A stretch of DNA of 46,718 bases from positions 1 to 46,718 of the forward strand of contig CAKTXA010000021.1 in assembly GCA_934631005.1 (NCBI GenBank), in the 5' to 3' direction. Positions 1 through 6,651 of this stretch are shown here, piece by piece. The stretch is from an uncultured Oscillospiraceae bacterium. Lineage in GTDB: Bacteria > Bacillota > Clostridia > Oscillospirales > Oscillospiraceae. The first letter of the stretch is position 1, and each line of letters begins with the position of its first letter. The notes beneath the pieces were generated by a model. It saw only the letters and a program-made list of their open reading frames with translations. It ran no database searches and was not told the DNA's origin. Made by a program: the position numbers and the translations under genes.

Positions 1-123
1 AGGGGAAGCCAAGGGGACTGTGCAAACCGCTCCTGCATCAGGGATTCGACAGCGTGCGCGTACTTCTTCACTTTTCACTATTCACTTTTACTTCAAACCG
101 CCCCGCCCCTACATTACGACGAA
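1..123. repeat. Interspersed palindromic repeat, copy 1 (right-hand fragment)
   Basis: This is the right part of the repeat family seen at six other places in the window. It begins with the AGGGGAAGCCAAGGGG module, continues with the CTATTCACTTTTACTTCAAA module and ends with the terminal motif CCCCTACATTACGAC at 106-120. It lies at the 3' end of rny and is cut by the window edge. Confidence 0.75.
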
Positions 124-133
124 ATACGAAAAA

Positions 134-159
134 AGCAGCCCGCCGTTTGGCGGGCTGCT
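134..159 (-). terminator. Intrinsic terminator of rny
   Basis: An 11-bp perfect stem (AGCAGCCCGCC at 134-144, GGCGGGCTGCT at 149-159) has a 4-nt loop and is followed on the minus strand by a T-run (A-run at 130-133 on the plus strand). It lies 11 bp past the rny stop codon. Confidence 0.9.
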
Positions 160-169
160 CTCACTTTTT

Positions 170-1726
170 TTACTTCGCGTACTCCACGGCTTTGGTCTCG
201 CGGATGACGTTGACCTTGATCTGGCCGGGGTATTCCAGCTCGGATTCGATCTTTTTGGCAAGATCGTGGGCAAGCAGGATCATGCTGTCCTCGCTGACCT
301 CCTCGGGTTTGACCATGATGCGCACCTCGCGGCCGGCCTGAATGGCATACGACTTTTCGACGCCGGGGAAGGAGCTGGTGAGCTCTTCGAGTTTCTGCAA
401 ACGGCGGATGTAGTTTTCCACATTCTCGCGCCGCGCACCGGGGCGTGCGGCAGAAACGGCGTCGGCCGCCTGCACGAGACAGGCGATGACGGTCTGCGGT
501 TCGACGTCGCCATGGTGCGCCTCGATGGCGTTGATGACGACAGGGTTCTCCTTGTACTTGCGGGCAAGCTCCACGCCCAGCTGGATGTGGCTGCCCTCCA
601 TCTCGTGATCCACGGACTTGCCGAGGTCATGCAGCAATCCTGCGCGCTTGGCAAGCGCCACATCCTCGCCCAGCTCGGCGGCGAGCAGCCCCGCGATGTG
701 GGCCACCTCGATCGAGTGGTTCAGAACGTTCTGCCCGTACGACGTGCGGTACTTCTGCCTGCCCAGCAGCTTCACGAGCTCGGGGTGCAGGTTGTGGATG
801 CCGGTCTCGAACGTAGCGCGTTCGCCCTCGGCCTTGATGGTGTGCTCGACCTCGCGGCGCGCCTTTTCCACCATATCCTCGATGCGGGTGGGGTGGATGC
901 GCCCGTCGGCGATGAGCTTTTCCAGCGCCAGACGCGCAATCTCGCGGCGGATGGGGTCAAAGGACGAGACGGTGATGGCCTCGGGCGTGTCGTCGATGAT
1001 GAGGTCAACGCCCGTGATGGTCTCGAGCGTGCGGATGTTGCGGCCCTCGCGGCCGATGATGCGGCCCTTCATCTCATCGTTGGGCAGCGGCACGACGGAG
1101 ACGGTGGTCTCGGCGGCGTGGTCGGCGGCGCAGCGCTGGATGGCGGTGGCGAGGATCTCGCGGGCGCGCTGATCGGCTTCGTCCTTGAGCTGGGTCTCGA
1201 CCTCCTTGATCTTCATGGCGGTCTCGTGCCGGATCTCGGACTCCACGTCCTTCAGAAGCTGCGTTTTCGCCTCTTCCTGCGTCAGGCCCGAGATCTTCTC
1301 CAGCATTTCCAGCTGGCCGCGCTTGATGGAGGCAACTTCCTCCTCCTGCTTCTGCACGGCGGCCATGCGGCGGCTGAGCTCCTCTTCCTTCTTTTCGTGT
1401 GCGTCGAGCTTTTTGTCGAGTGTTTCTTCCTTCTGCTGCAGACGCCGTTCCTGCTTCTGCACTTCGGCGCGGCGGTCTTTCAGCTCCCGTTCGTTTTCGG
1501 TACGCGATTTATGGATCTCTTCCTTGGCTTCCACCAGCATTTCGCGCTTCTTATTCTCGCCGCCCTTGATGGCTTCGTTGATAATACGGCGCGCTTCTTC
1601 CTCGGCGCTGCCGATCTCCTTTTCGGCCACGCTCTTGCGATACGCCTTGCCGACAAAGAAGAAGATCAGCCCGCCCAGCACGAATCCGGCGATGCACAGG
1701 ATGAGCGTGAGCATATTAAATTCCAT
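170..1726 (-). CDS. rny: Ribonuclease Y
   Basis: This 518-residue protein has the full RNase Y layout and usual length. There is one N-terminal membrane segment (about residues 5-25), a long charged coiled coil (about 30-190), a KH RNA-binding domain with GRIIGREGRNIR around 215, and an HD hydrolase domain with NHSIEVAHIAG, LLHDLGKSVDHE and AHHGD. RNase Y is a membrane-anchored 5'-sensing endoribonuclease that starts mRNA turnover in Firmicutes. The start is preceded by GGGAGGTGTG with suitable spacing. The gene is monocistronic: a consensus promoter lies about 135 bp upstream and a strong terminator follows. The leader contains a GC-rich hairpin (GCCGGCG/CGCCGGC). Confidence 0.97.
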   Translation of the reverse strand: MEFNMLTLILCIAGFVLGGLIFFFVGKAYRKSVAEKEIGSAEEEARRIINEAIKGGENKKREMLVEAKEEIHKSRTENERELKDRRAEVQKQERRLQQKEETLDKKLDAHEKKEEELSRRMAAVQKQEEEVASIKRGQLEMLEKISGLTQEEAKTQLLKDVESEIRHETAMKIKEVETQLKDEADQRAREILATAIQRCAADHAAETTVSVVPLPNDEMKGRIIGREGRNIRTLETITGVDLIIDDTPEAITVSSFDPIRREIARLALEKLIADGRIHPTRIEDMVEKARREVEHTIKAEGERATFETGIHNLHPELVKLLGRQKYRTSYGQNVLNHSIEVAHIAGLLAAELGEDVALAKRAGLLHDLGKSVDHEMEGSHIQLGVELARKYKENPVVINAIEAHHGDVEPQTVIACLVQAADAVSAARPGARRENVENYIRRLQKLEELTSSFPGVEKSYAIQAGREVRIMVKPEEVSEDSMILLAHDLAKKIESELEYPGQIKVNVIRETKAVEYAK

Positions 1727-1867
1727 AAATTACGGACACACCTCCCTTTCTTTCGTATTTGGGTCGCGCCGGCGGCGAACAAACTGCTCGCGCCGGCAGC
1801 CTTGAATCAGTCAAGCCGCGGCGGGCGTCCCCATAGCCTGCCTGCGACCATACAAATCCTACCCTAC

Positions 1868-1896
1868 ATTGTACTGTTTCCGAGGGGGCGTGTCAA
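1868..1896 (-). promoter_or_regulatory. rny promoter
   Basis: On the minus strand TTGACA (complement of 1891-1896) is separated by exactly 17 bp from TACAAT (complement of 1868-1873). This gives a leader of about 130 nt before the rny start. Confidence 0.8.
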
Positions 1897-1957
1897 GCAA
1901 AATTGTGCAATTTGCACGTCCGGCCGCGGCCGAAATTGTGAAAGCAGACGACGCGGC

Positions 1958-2491
1958 TTAGAGATTCGGCACGCGGCGCGTCACGGCGCAGCTCAGCGCG
2001 CTGCCCGCCGCGATCTTGAGAAGGTCGCCGGGAAGATAGATAAGCATTCCGTTTTTGAGCACCTGCCAGAACGTCAGCCCCTTGCCGAGGTACCCGTTTG
2101 CGATCAGCGCCATATACGGCACGCCGATGGCGTACAGCACCGCCAGCCCCGCCAGCATCGCAGCGGCGGAGCGCCAGAACGTCAGCGGCCGCTTTGCGAT
2201 GCTGCCGATGACCCACGCCGCCGGGATCAGACCCAGCAGAAAGCCGAACGTCGGCTGAAAAATATACGAAAATCCGCCGCCGAGGGCAAAGATCGGCACG
2301 CCCACCAGCCCCAGCAGCACATACACCGCCTGCGACAGCGCGCCGTATTTCTTTCCCAGCAGCGTGCCCGCCATGGCAGTGAAGAAAAACTGCAGTGTGA
2401 TGGCCGCGAGCGGGAACGGGATCTTCAAAAATGCGCCCACGGCGGTCAGCGCCGCGAACAGAGCGGTCAGGATGAGCGTGCGTGTTTTCAT
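1958..2491 (-). CDS. bioY: Biotin transporter S component BioY
   Basis: The 177-residue protein is almost entirely hydrophobic with about six membrane segments and the family pattern of BioY, the substrate-binding subunit of the energy-coupling-factor biotin transporter. It opens with LTALFAALTAVGAFLKIPFP and contains LTLQFFFTAMAG-like and GFLLGLIPAAWVIG stretches. No ECF ATPase or EcfT gene lies nearby, so it probably uses a shared ECF module encoded elsewhere. The ribosome site GGAGG lies 7 nt before the ATG. It diverges from birA, and a BirA operator covers its transcription start, so biotin repression is expected. Confidence 0.94.
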   Translation of the reverse strand: MKTRTLILTALFAALTAVGAFLKIPFPLAAITLQFFFTAMAGTLLGKKYGALSQAVYVLLGLVGVPIFALGGGFSYIFQPTFGFLLGLIPAAWVIGSIAKRPLTFWRSAAAMLAGLAVLYAIGVPYMALIANGYLGKGLTFWQVLKNGMLIYLPGDLLKIAAGSALSCAVTRRVPNL

Positions 2492-2502
2492 GGAAACCTC
2501 CG

Positions 2503-2538
2503 ATTGTAAACCTTAAAATTTTGAAATAGGTTTACAAT
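2503..2538. promoter_or_regulatory. BirA operator between bioY and birA
   Basis: A perfect 10-bp inverted repeat, ATTGTAAACC (2503-2512) and GGTTTACAAT (2529-2538), has a 16-bp spacer. This is the standard BirA box of Firmicutes (TTGTAAACC-N14-16-GGTTTACAA). The right half-site covers the predicted bioY start point and the -35 element of the birA promoter, so one bound BirA dimer could block both genes. Confidence 0.93.
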
Positions 2539-2560
2539 TGGGAGTATAGCAGAGTATAAT
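2531..2560 (+). promoter_or_regulatory. birA promoter overlapping the bioY promoter
   Basis: TATAAT at 2555-2560 is preceded at 17-18 bp by TTTACA/TTACAA (2531-2537), which is also the right half-site of the BirA operator. The face-to-face arrangement predicts autoregulation of birA. Confidence 0.65.
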
Positions 2561-2571
2561 AAGATTATCAA
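2543..2571 (-). promoter_or_regulatory. bioY promoter
   Basis: On the minus strand TTGATA (complement of 2566-2571) is followed after 17 bp by TATACT (complement of 2543-2548). Transcription would begin inside the right arm of the BirA operator. Confidence 0.8.
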
Positions 2572-2592
2572 GAAAAATTTTTGGGGACGGAT

Positions 2593-3579
2593 ATGACGAC
2601 GAAGGAACAGGTATTGGAGCTTTTGCAGCGCGCGCAGGGCGATCTGTCCGGCGAGCAGCTGAGCCAGCAGCTGGGGCTGTCGCGCGCGGCGGTGTGGAAG
2701 GCGGTGCGCGCGCTGCGCGCCGAGGGCTACACCATCGCCGCCGGGACGAACCGGGGCTACCGCCTGACGGCGCAGCCGGACGCGCTCACGCGCGGATCGG
2801 TCGCCGCGCTGCTGCCCGGCCACCCGTGGGCGCAGCGCATCACGGTCTGCCAGAGCGTGGACTCCACGAACCGCATGGCGCGGCAGCTGGCGGCGCAGGG
2901 CGCGCCGAGCGGCACCTGCGTCATCGCCGACCGGCAGACCGCCGGCCGCGGCCGCCGCGGGCGGAGCTTTTATTCGCCCCCCGGCGAGGGGCTTTACATG
3001 AGCGTGGTGCTGCGCCCGCGCGCCCTGCCGGAGGACATTATGAACCTGACGGCGCTCGTGGCCGTGGGCGCGTGCGACGCCGTGGAGAGCGTCTGCGGTG
3101 AGCGGCCGGGCATCAAGTGGACGAACGACCTGGTGTTCGGCACGAAAAAGCTCGCGGGCATCCTCACAGAGCTGTCGGTCATCGCCGAGACGCGCGAGGT
3201 GGAATATGTCGTGGTCGGCGTCGGCGTCAACTGCGCGCAGACGCAGTTCCCGGCGGATATTCAGGACGTGGCGACGTCCATCCTGCTCGCGACGGGGCGC
3301 CGCGTCGCGCGCAGCCGTCTGGCGGCCGCGCTGCTGCGGGCCTTCGCGCGGCTGGACGCGCAGCTGCCCGGCGCATGCGCGGAGGATATGGTGCGCTTTC
3401 GCACCGGATGCGTGACGCTGGGAAAGCGCGTGACCATCCTGCGCGGCGACACGGCGCGCGAGGCGTTTGCCGAGGACGTCGCGCCGGACGGCGCGCTCGT
3501 CGTGCGCTATGACGACGGCACGCGCGAGCACATCGCCTCCGGCGAGGTGTCGGTCCGCGGGCTTTACGGATACGTATAA
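2593..3579 (+). CDS. birA: Bifunctional biotin ligase / biotin operon repressor BirA
   Basis: The protein has 328 residues from ATG 2593, chosen because GGGGA lies 5-9 nt upstream; an in-frame TTG at 2581 is less likely. Domains in order are an N-terminal winged helix-turn-helix (about 5-60, LSGEQLSQQLGLSRAAVWKA), the biotin protein ligase core with the biotinyl-AMP loop GRGRRGRS at about 117 and KWTNDL at about 175, and a C-terminal SH3-like domain. It attaches biotin to carboxylase carrier proteins and, as the biotinyl-AMP complex, represses transcription. Having both activities is shown by the helix-turn-helix and the adjacent operator. Confidence 0.96.
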   Translation: MTTKEQVLELLQRAQGDLSGEQLSQQLGLSRAAVWKAVRALRAEGYTIAAGTNRGYRLTAQPDALTRGSVAALLPGHPWAQRITVCQSVDSTNRMARQLAAQGAPSGTCVIADRQTAGRGRRGRSFYSPPGEGLYMSVVLRPRALPEDIMNLTALVAVGACDAVESVCGERPGIKWTNDLVFGTKKLAGILTELSVIAETREVEYVVVGVGVNCAQTQFPADIQDVATSILLATGRRVARSRLAAALLRAFARLDAQLPGACAEDMVRFRTGCVTLGKRVTILRGDTAREAFAEDVAPDGALVVRYDDGTREHIASGEVSVRGLYGYV

Positions 3580-3599
3580 CGCGAAAGGAGCGTATTTTT

Positions 3600-4124
3600 A
3601 TGACAAATGAAGTATTGCAGTGCATCGAAACGCGGCGGAGCGTCCGCCGCTACCGCCCCGAGCAGATCCGGGAGGATGAGCTGGAAGCCATCCTGCGCGC
3701 CGGGACATACGCCGCCAGCGGCATGGGGCGGCAGTCGGTCAAATTCGTCGTCCTGCAAAAGCCGGAGGATGTGGCGGAGCTGGAGAGCATGAACGCCGCC
3801 GCCCTCGGCACGCCCGGCGCCAGGCCGTTTTACGGTGCGCCGACGGTCGTGATCGTGCTGGCAGACGCAAACGTCCCCACCGCCGTGGAGGACGGGAGCC
3901 TTGCGCTGGGCGATCTGATGCTGGCTGCGCACAGCGTGGGCGTGGGCTCGTGCTGGATCCACCGCGCACGGGAGGAATTTGCGTCCGGGCAGGGCAAAGC
4001 GCTGCTTAAAAAGTGGGGCGTCACGGGCGACTGGCTCGGCGTCGGCCACTGTATCCTCGGCTACGCAGACGGCCCGGAGGGAGACCCCGCCCCGCGCAGG
4101 CCCGGCCGCATCGTGCGCGTATAA
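3600..4124 (+). CDS. Nitroreductase family protein (FMN-dependent)
   Basis: The 174-residue protein has the nitroreductase fold markers: an N-terminal ETRRSVRRYRPEQI phosphate-binding stretch for FMN and a conserved core including SLALGDLMLAAHSVGVGSCW. These enzymes use NAD(P)H and FMN to reduce nitro groups, quinones or enones, usually as dimers; the substrate cannot be read from sequence. GAAAGGAG lies 8 nt upstream of the ATG. The gene starts 20 bp after birA and is probably cotranscribed with it, which suggests operon convenience rather than a biotin role. Confidence 0.9.
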   Translation: MTNEVLQCIETRRSVRRYRPEQIREDELEAILRAGTYAASGMGRQSVKFVVLQKPEDVAELESMNAAALGTPGARPFYGAPTVVIVLADANVPTAVEDGSLALGDLMLAAHSVGVGSCWIHRAREEFASGQGKALLKKWGVTGDWLGVGHCILGYADGPEGDPAPRRPGRIVRV

Positions 4125-4130
4125 CGGGGC

Positions 4131-4159
4131 TTGCAAAAATCCGAAAAAGCGAGTATACT
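4131..4159 (+). promoter_or_regulatory. Promoter of the small membrane protein gene
   Basis: TTGCAA (4131-4136) and TATACT (4154-4159) are separated by 17 bp, about 35 bp ahead of the small gene start. Confidence 0.7.
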
Positions 4160-4194
4160 AAACAAAAAACAACCGTGAATGGAGGGACTTACCG

Positions 4195-4371
4195 ATGAAG
4201 AAAAAATGTCTGGCGCAGATCGCGGCCATCGTCGCGGCGCTGGCGGCTCTGGCAGCCGCCGCGTATGTGATCTACCGGAACTGGGAGCTGATCGTGGGCT
4301 TCGTCAAAGAAAACTGCCCCGCCTGCCGCCGCAGAGCCAAACGCCTGGAGTTCGAGGATTACGTCGATTGA
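4195..4371 (+). CDS. Small single-pass membrane protein with a CPAC motif
   Basis: A 58-codon frame begins at ATG 4195 behind an excellent GGAGGG (4181-4186) with 8-nt spacing. It has a short Lys-rich N-terminus, an Ala/Leu/Ile-rich membrane segment (about residues 6-26), then a soluble tail with CPAC (about 42-45), an Arg-rich patch and an acidic end. It has its own promoter and a terminator 10 bp after the stop, so it is a real transcription unit. I do not recognise a family. CPAC resembles a thioredoxin-type dithiol or a metal site, but no fold can be assigned at this length. Confidence 0.75.
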   Translation: MKKKCLAQIAAIVAALAALAAAAYVIYRNWELIVGFVKENCPACRRRAKRLEFEDYVD

Positions 4372-4377
4372 ATGCAG

Positions 4378-4410
4378 AAAAAAGAACCTCCCTATGGGAG
4401 GTTCTTTTTT
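4378..4410. terminator. Bidirectional intrinsic terminator
   Basis: A perfect stem AAAGAACCTCCC/GGGAGGTTCTTT with a 3-nt loop is flanked by A- and T-runs, so it can work in both directions. It ends the small membrane protein transcript. Confidence 0.9.
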
Positions 4411-4430
4411 GATAAGCGATAAGCGTGCGT

Positions 4431-4610
4431 AATTCGTCGTAACGTAGGGGAGGGGCTTGCCCCTCCCGCGCGGTACGACGCTGCAAATTTGCACGCACCG
4501 ATGCGAACACGCACGCACCCTGTAGGGGCCGATGTGGTCATCGGCCCCTACAAACTTTTTCACTTTTCCCTATTCACTATTACCTCAAATCGCCCCCCCT
4601 ACATTACGAC
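4431..4610. repeat. Interspersed palindromic repeat, copy 2
   Basis: This short copy is bounded by inverted ends, GTCGTAACGTAGGGG on the left and CCCCTACATTACGAC on the right. Inside are two hairpins, GGGAGGGGCTTGCCCCTCCC and a longer one built on GGGGCCGATG-TGGT-CATCGGCCCC. It lies in the convergent space between the small membrane protein and lpdA. It contains no gene. Confidence 0.85.
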
Positions 4611-4636
4611 TATGGCCGCGGCTGCGCACGGCGATA

Positions 4637-4667
4637 AAAAAGGAACCGCCATGGGCGGTTCCTTTTT
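4637..4667. terminator. Bidirectional intrinsic terminator, serving lpdA
   Basis: A 14-bp stem (AAAAAGGAACCGCC 4637-4650, GGCGGTTCCTTTTT 4654-4667) has a 3-nt loop and lies 4 bp past the lpdA stop. The T- and A-runs allow termination from either side. Confidence 0.9.
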
Positions 4668-4671
4668 GTTC

Positions 4672-6045
4672 TTACAGCATAAACAGCGCTTCGCGGATGA
4701 CTTCGCAGACTGTCGGGTGGGGGAATACGATCTTATCCAGATGCTGCACGGGCAGCTTGGAATAGACCATCGCGGCGGCACCGTAGATCATTTCGGAGGC
4801 GTAGCTGCCCACGATGTGCACGCCCACGAGCTCGCGCTTTTTCACATCATAGATGAGCTTGCAGAAGCCGTCGCCCTTCAGGTTTTCGGCAACATAGCGG
4901 CCAGACGCCATCATGGGGGCCTTCACGACCTTCACATCCAGACCCTTGTCCTTCGCGCTCTGCTCGGTCTCGCCGACGCAGGCGACTTCGGGCGTCGTGT
5001 AGATGACGGAGGGGATGATGCTGTAGTCGATATGGTCTTTAATGCCGCGCATATGGTTTACGGCGACCTCGGCCTCGCGGTACGCGGTGTGGGCAAGCAT
5101 CAGCTTTCCGTTGCAGTCGCCCACGGCGTAAACGCCCTCGACGTTCGTGCACATATGCTCATCGGTCAGCACCTTGCCGCGCTCGGTGGCCACGCCCAGC
5201 TTTTCCTCGAGGTCAAGGCCCTCGATGTTGGCGCGGCGGCCCGCGGACAGCAGCACGCGGTCGCACGCGACGGTGTGCAGGCCGGACGCGTCCTCATACG
5301 TGACGCTGCCGTTTTCGACCTTCTTGACGCCCGCGTTCAGATAGAACTCCATGCCGAGCTTTTTGTAGGTCTTCATCAGAATATCGCAGATCTCGGGGTC
5401 CGTGGGCCCGGCGATCTTGGGCATCATCTCGATGACGATGACCTTCACGCCAATGGTGGCAAAGTAGCACGCCATCTCCAGGCCGATGACGCCGCCGCCG
5501 ATGCACACGAGGGTCTTCGGCACCTCGCGCAGGTCGAGGATCTCGCGGTTCGTCATCACAAAGCTGGACGCGAGCCCCTCCTTCACGCCCGGGATGGGCG
5601 GGACAGCTGCGACGGAGCCGGTGGCTACGACGAGACGTTTCCCGGCGATGGTGACGCCGCCGGCGTCTACCTCAAACAGTCCCGCGGCGTTTTTGCCGAG
5701 GACCTTCGCGGACGCGGTGTAGACCTTGACCTTGTGGGACTTCATCGTAAAGCCGACGCCGGAGACGAGCGTTTTAACGACCTTATTCTTGCGGTCGATG
5801 ACCGCCGCGTGGTCAAACGAGACGTTTTCGGCATGCACGCCGTAATCCGCGCCGTGCTGCGCGGCGGCGTACTGCTTGGCGCAGTACAAAAGACTCTTGG
5901 TGGGGACGCAGCCCTCGTTCAGGCACGTGCCGCCCAGCGCCCGCTGCTCCACGACCGCCGCCGTCAGACCGCCCTGTGCCGCACGCTCGGCGCAGAGATA
6001 CCCGCCCGGGCCGCCGCCCAGGACCACGACATCAAAAGTATCCAT
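4672..6045 (-). CDS. lpdA: Dihydrolipoyl dehydrogenase (E3)
   Basis: The protein has 457 residues from the ATG at 6045, chosen because the FAD motif VVVLGGGPGGY then begins at residue 6, as in the family, and GGGAGGA lies upstream. The redox pair is GGTCLNEGC (Cys41/Cys46). A second NAD-binding GGG..G motif lies in the middle, and the C-terminal dimer domain carries the catalytic FPHPTVCE histidine. The enzyme reoxidises dihydrolipoamide on 2-oxoacid dehydrogenase or glycine cleavage complexes with NAD+. No E1, E2 or glycine cleavage genes lie nearby, so its partner is encoded elsewhere. Glutathione or mercuric reductases are less likely given the C-terminus. Confidence 0.93.
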   Translation of the reverse strand: MDTFDVVVLGGGPGGYLCAERAAQGGLTAAVVEQRALGGTCLNEGCVPTKSLLYCAKQYAAAQHGADYGVHAENVSFDHAAVIDRKNKVVKTLVSGVGFTMKSHKVKVYTASAKVLGKNAAGLFEVDAGGVTIAGKRLVVATGSVAAVPPIPGVKEGLASSFVMTNREILDLREVPKTLVCIGGGVIGLEMACYFATIGVKVIVIEMMPKIAGPTDPEICDILMKTYKKLGMEFYLNAGVKKVENGSVTYEDASGLHTVACDRVLLSAGRRANIEGLDLEEKLGVATERGKVLTDEHMCTNVEGVYAVGDCNGKLMLAHTAYREAEVAVNHMRGIKDHIDYSIIPSVIYTTPEVACVGETEQSAKDKGLDVKVVKAPMMASGRYVAENLKGDGFCKLIYDVKKRELVGVHIVGSYASEMIYGAAAMVYSKLPVQHLDKIVFPHPTVCEVIREALFML

Positions 6046-6093
6046 GTAATATGTATCCTCCCGTATTTTTGCCAAAAGGCTGTGATTACCTCT

Positions 6094-6121
6094 ATCATAC
6101 CACAAAAAGCGCCGGTGTAAA
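6094..6121 (-). promoter_or_regulatory. lpdA promoter embedded in an upstream terminator
   Basis: On the minus strand TTTACA (complement of 6116-6121) and TATGAT (complement of 6094-6099) are 16 bp apart. The -35 element is part of the 3' arm of the hairpin that terminates the preceding DUF4430 transcript. Confidence 0.65.
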
Positions 6122-6141
6122 GTATCATTTTACACCGGCGC
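6109..6141 (-). terminator. Terminator of the SLH/DUF4430 transcript
   Basis: A 13-bp perfect stem GCGCCGGTGTAAA/TTTACACCGGCGC with a 7-nt loop is followed on the minus strand by TTTTTG. It lies about 20 bp past the DUF4430 stop. Confidence 0.9.
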
Positions 6142-6161
6142 GATTCAGTTTTCAGAATGCC

Positions 6162-6623
6162 TTACCAGACGATGCCCAGATCCGCGCCGCCGTCGCAGGT
6201 GTAGGAAAAGACGATCGCGTCGCCGGGCTGCACGGTCACCTCCGCCGCGCTCACAGACGGGTATTCGCCGTTCACGCTGACCAGCCAGCCGGACATCATC
6301 CCGGCGTCCCCGCCCGCGAGCGGGCCGATGGCGTTCACGTACACATAGTCGCCGTCGATAACGTCCAGCGTCAGGCTGTTTGCCTGCGCGGCGCGCTGCA
6401 GAACATCCAGTACGCTCTCGCCCTCGGTGAATTTGACCTCCGCCGCGTTCAGAAGATAGCCGTCCGCGGGCAGCGCCGACGTCTTTTCGGCGGGAAGCTC
6501 GCTGCTGGTGAGGGCGGTTTGGCAGGCAATGGTCAGCGTGCACGTCGGCTGTTTGGCGGCGCAGGCCGCAAGGCCAAGCACCAGAATGAGGGCGCACAGC
6601 GCCGCAAAAATGCGTTTTTTCAT
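6162..6623 (-). CDS. DUF4430 lipoprotein, transcobalamin beta-domain-like
   Basis: The 153-residue protein starts with a signal peptide ending in a lipobox (LGLAAC, Cys21), so it is a membrane-anchored lipoprotein. The rest matches the DUF4430 pattern: GESVLDVLQRAAQ, then a DGDYVYVNAIG strand, then SGWLVSVNGEYPSV and VQPGDAIVFSY near the end. DUF4430 is the small beta domain that forms the lid of animal transcobalamin and intrinsic factor, where it closes over cobalamin together with an alpha6/alpha6 barrel. Here the barrel-like partner is the preceding gene, 28 bp upstream on the same transcript. Binding of cobamides is inferred from this pairing and from the cob operon next door. AAAGGAGA precedes the ATG. 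Confidence 0.85.
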   Translation of the reverse strand: MKKRIFAALCALILVLGLAACAAKQPTCTLTIACQTALTSSELPAEKTSALPADGYLLNAAEVKFTEGESVLDVLQRAAQANSLTLDVIDGDYVYVNAIGPLAGGDAGMMSGWLVSVNGEYPSVSAAEVTVQPGDAIVFSYTCDGGADLGIVW

Positions 6624-6651
6624 CGGAAGCTCTCCTTTATTTTGTGTTGTA

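Noticed and set aside
20..2509. An open frame of about 830 codons on the plus strand over rny and bioY
   Set aside because: It runs antisense to two clearly recognised genes and crosses their terminator and promoter. It has no family pattern.
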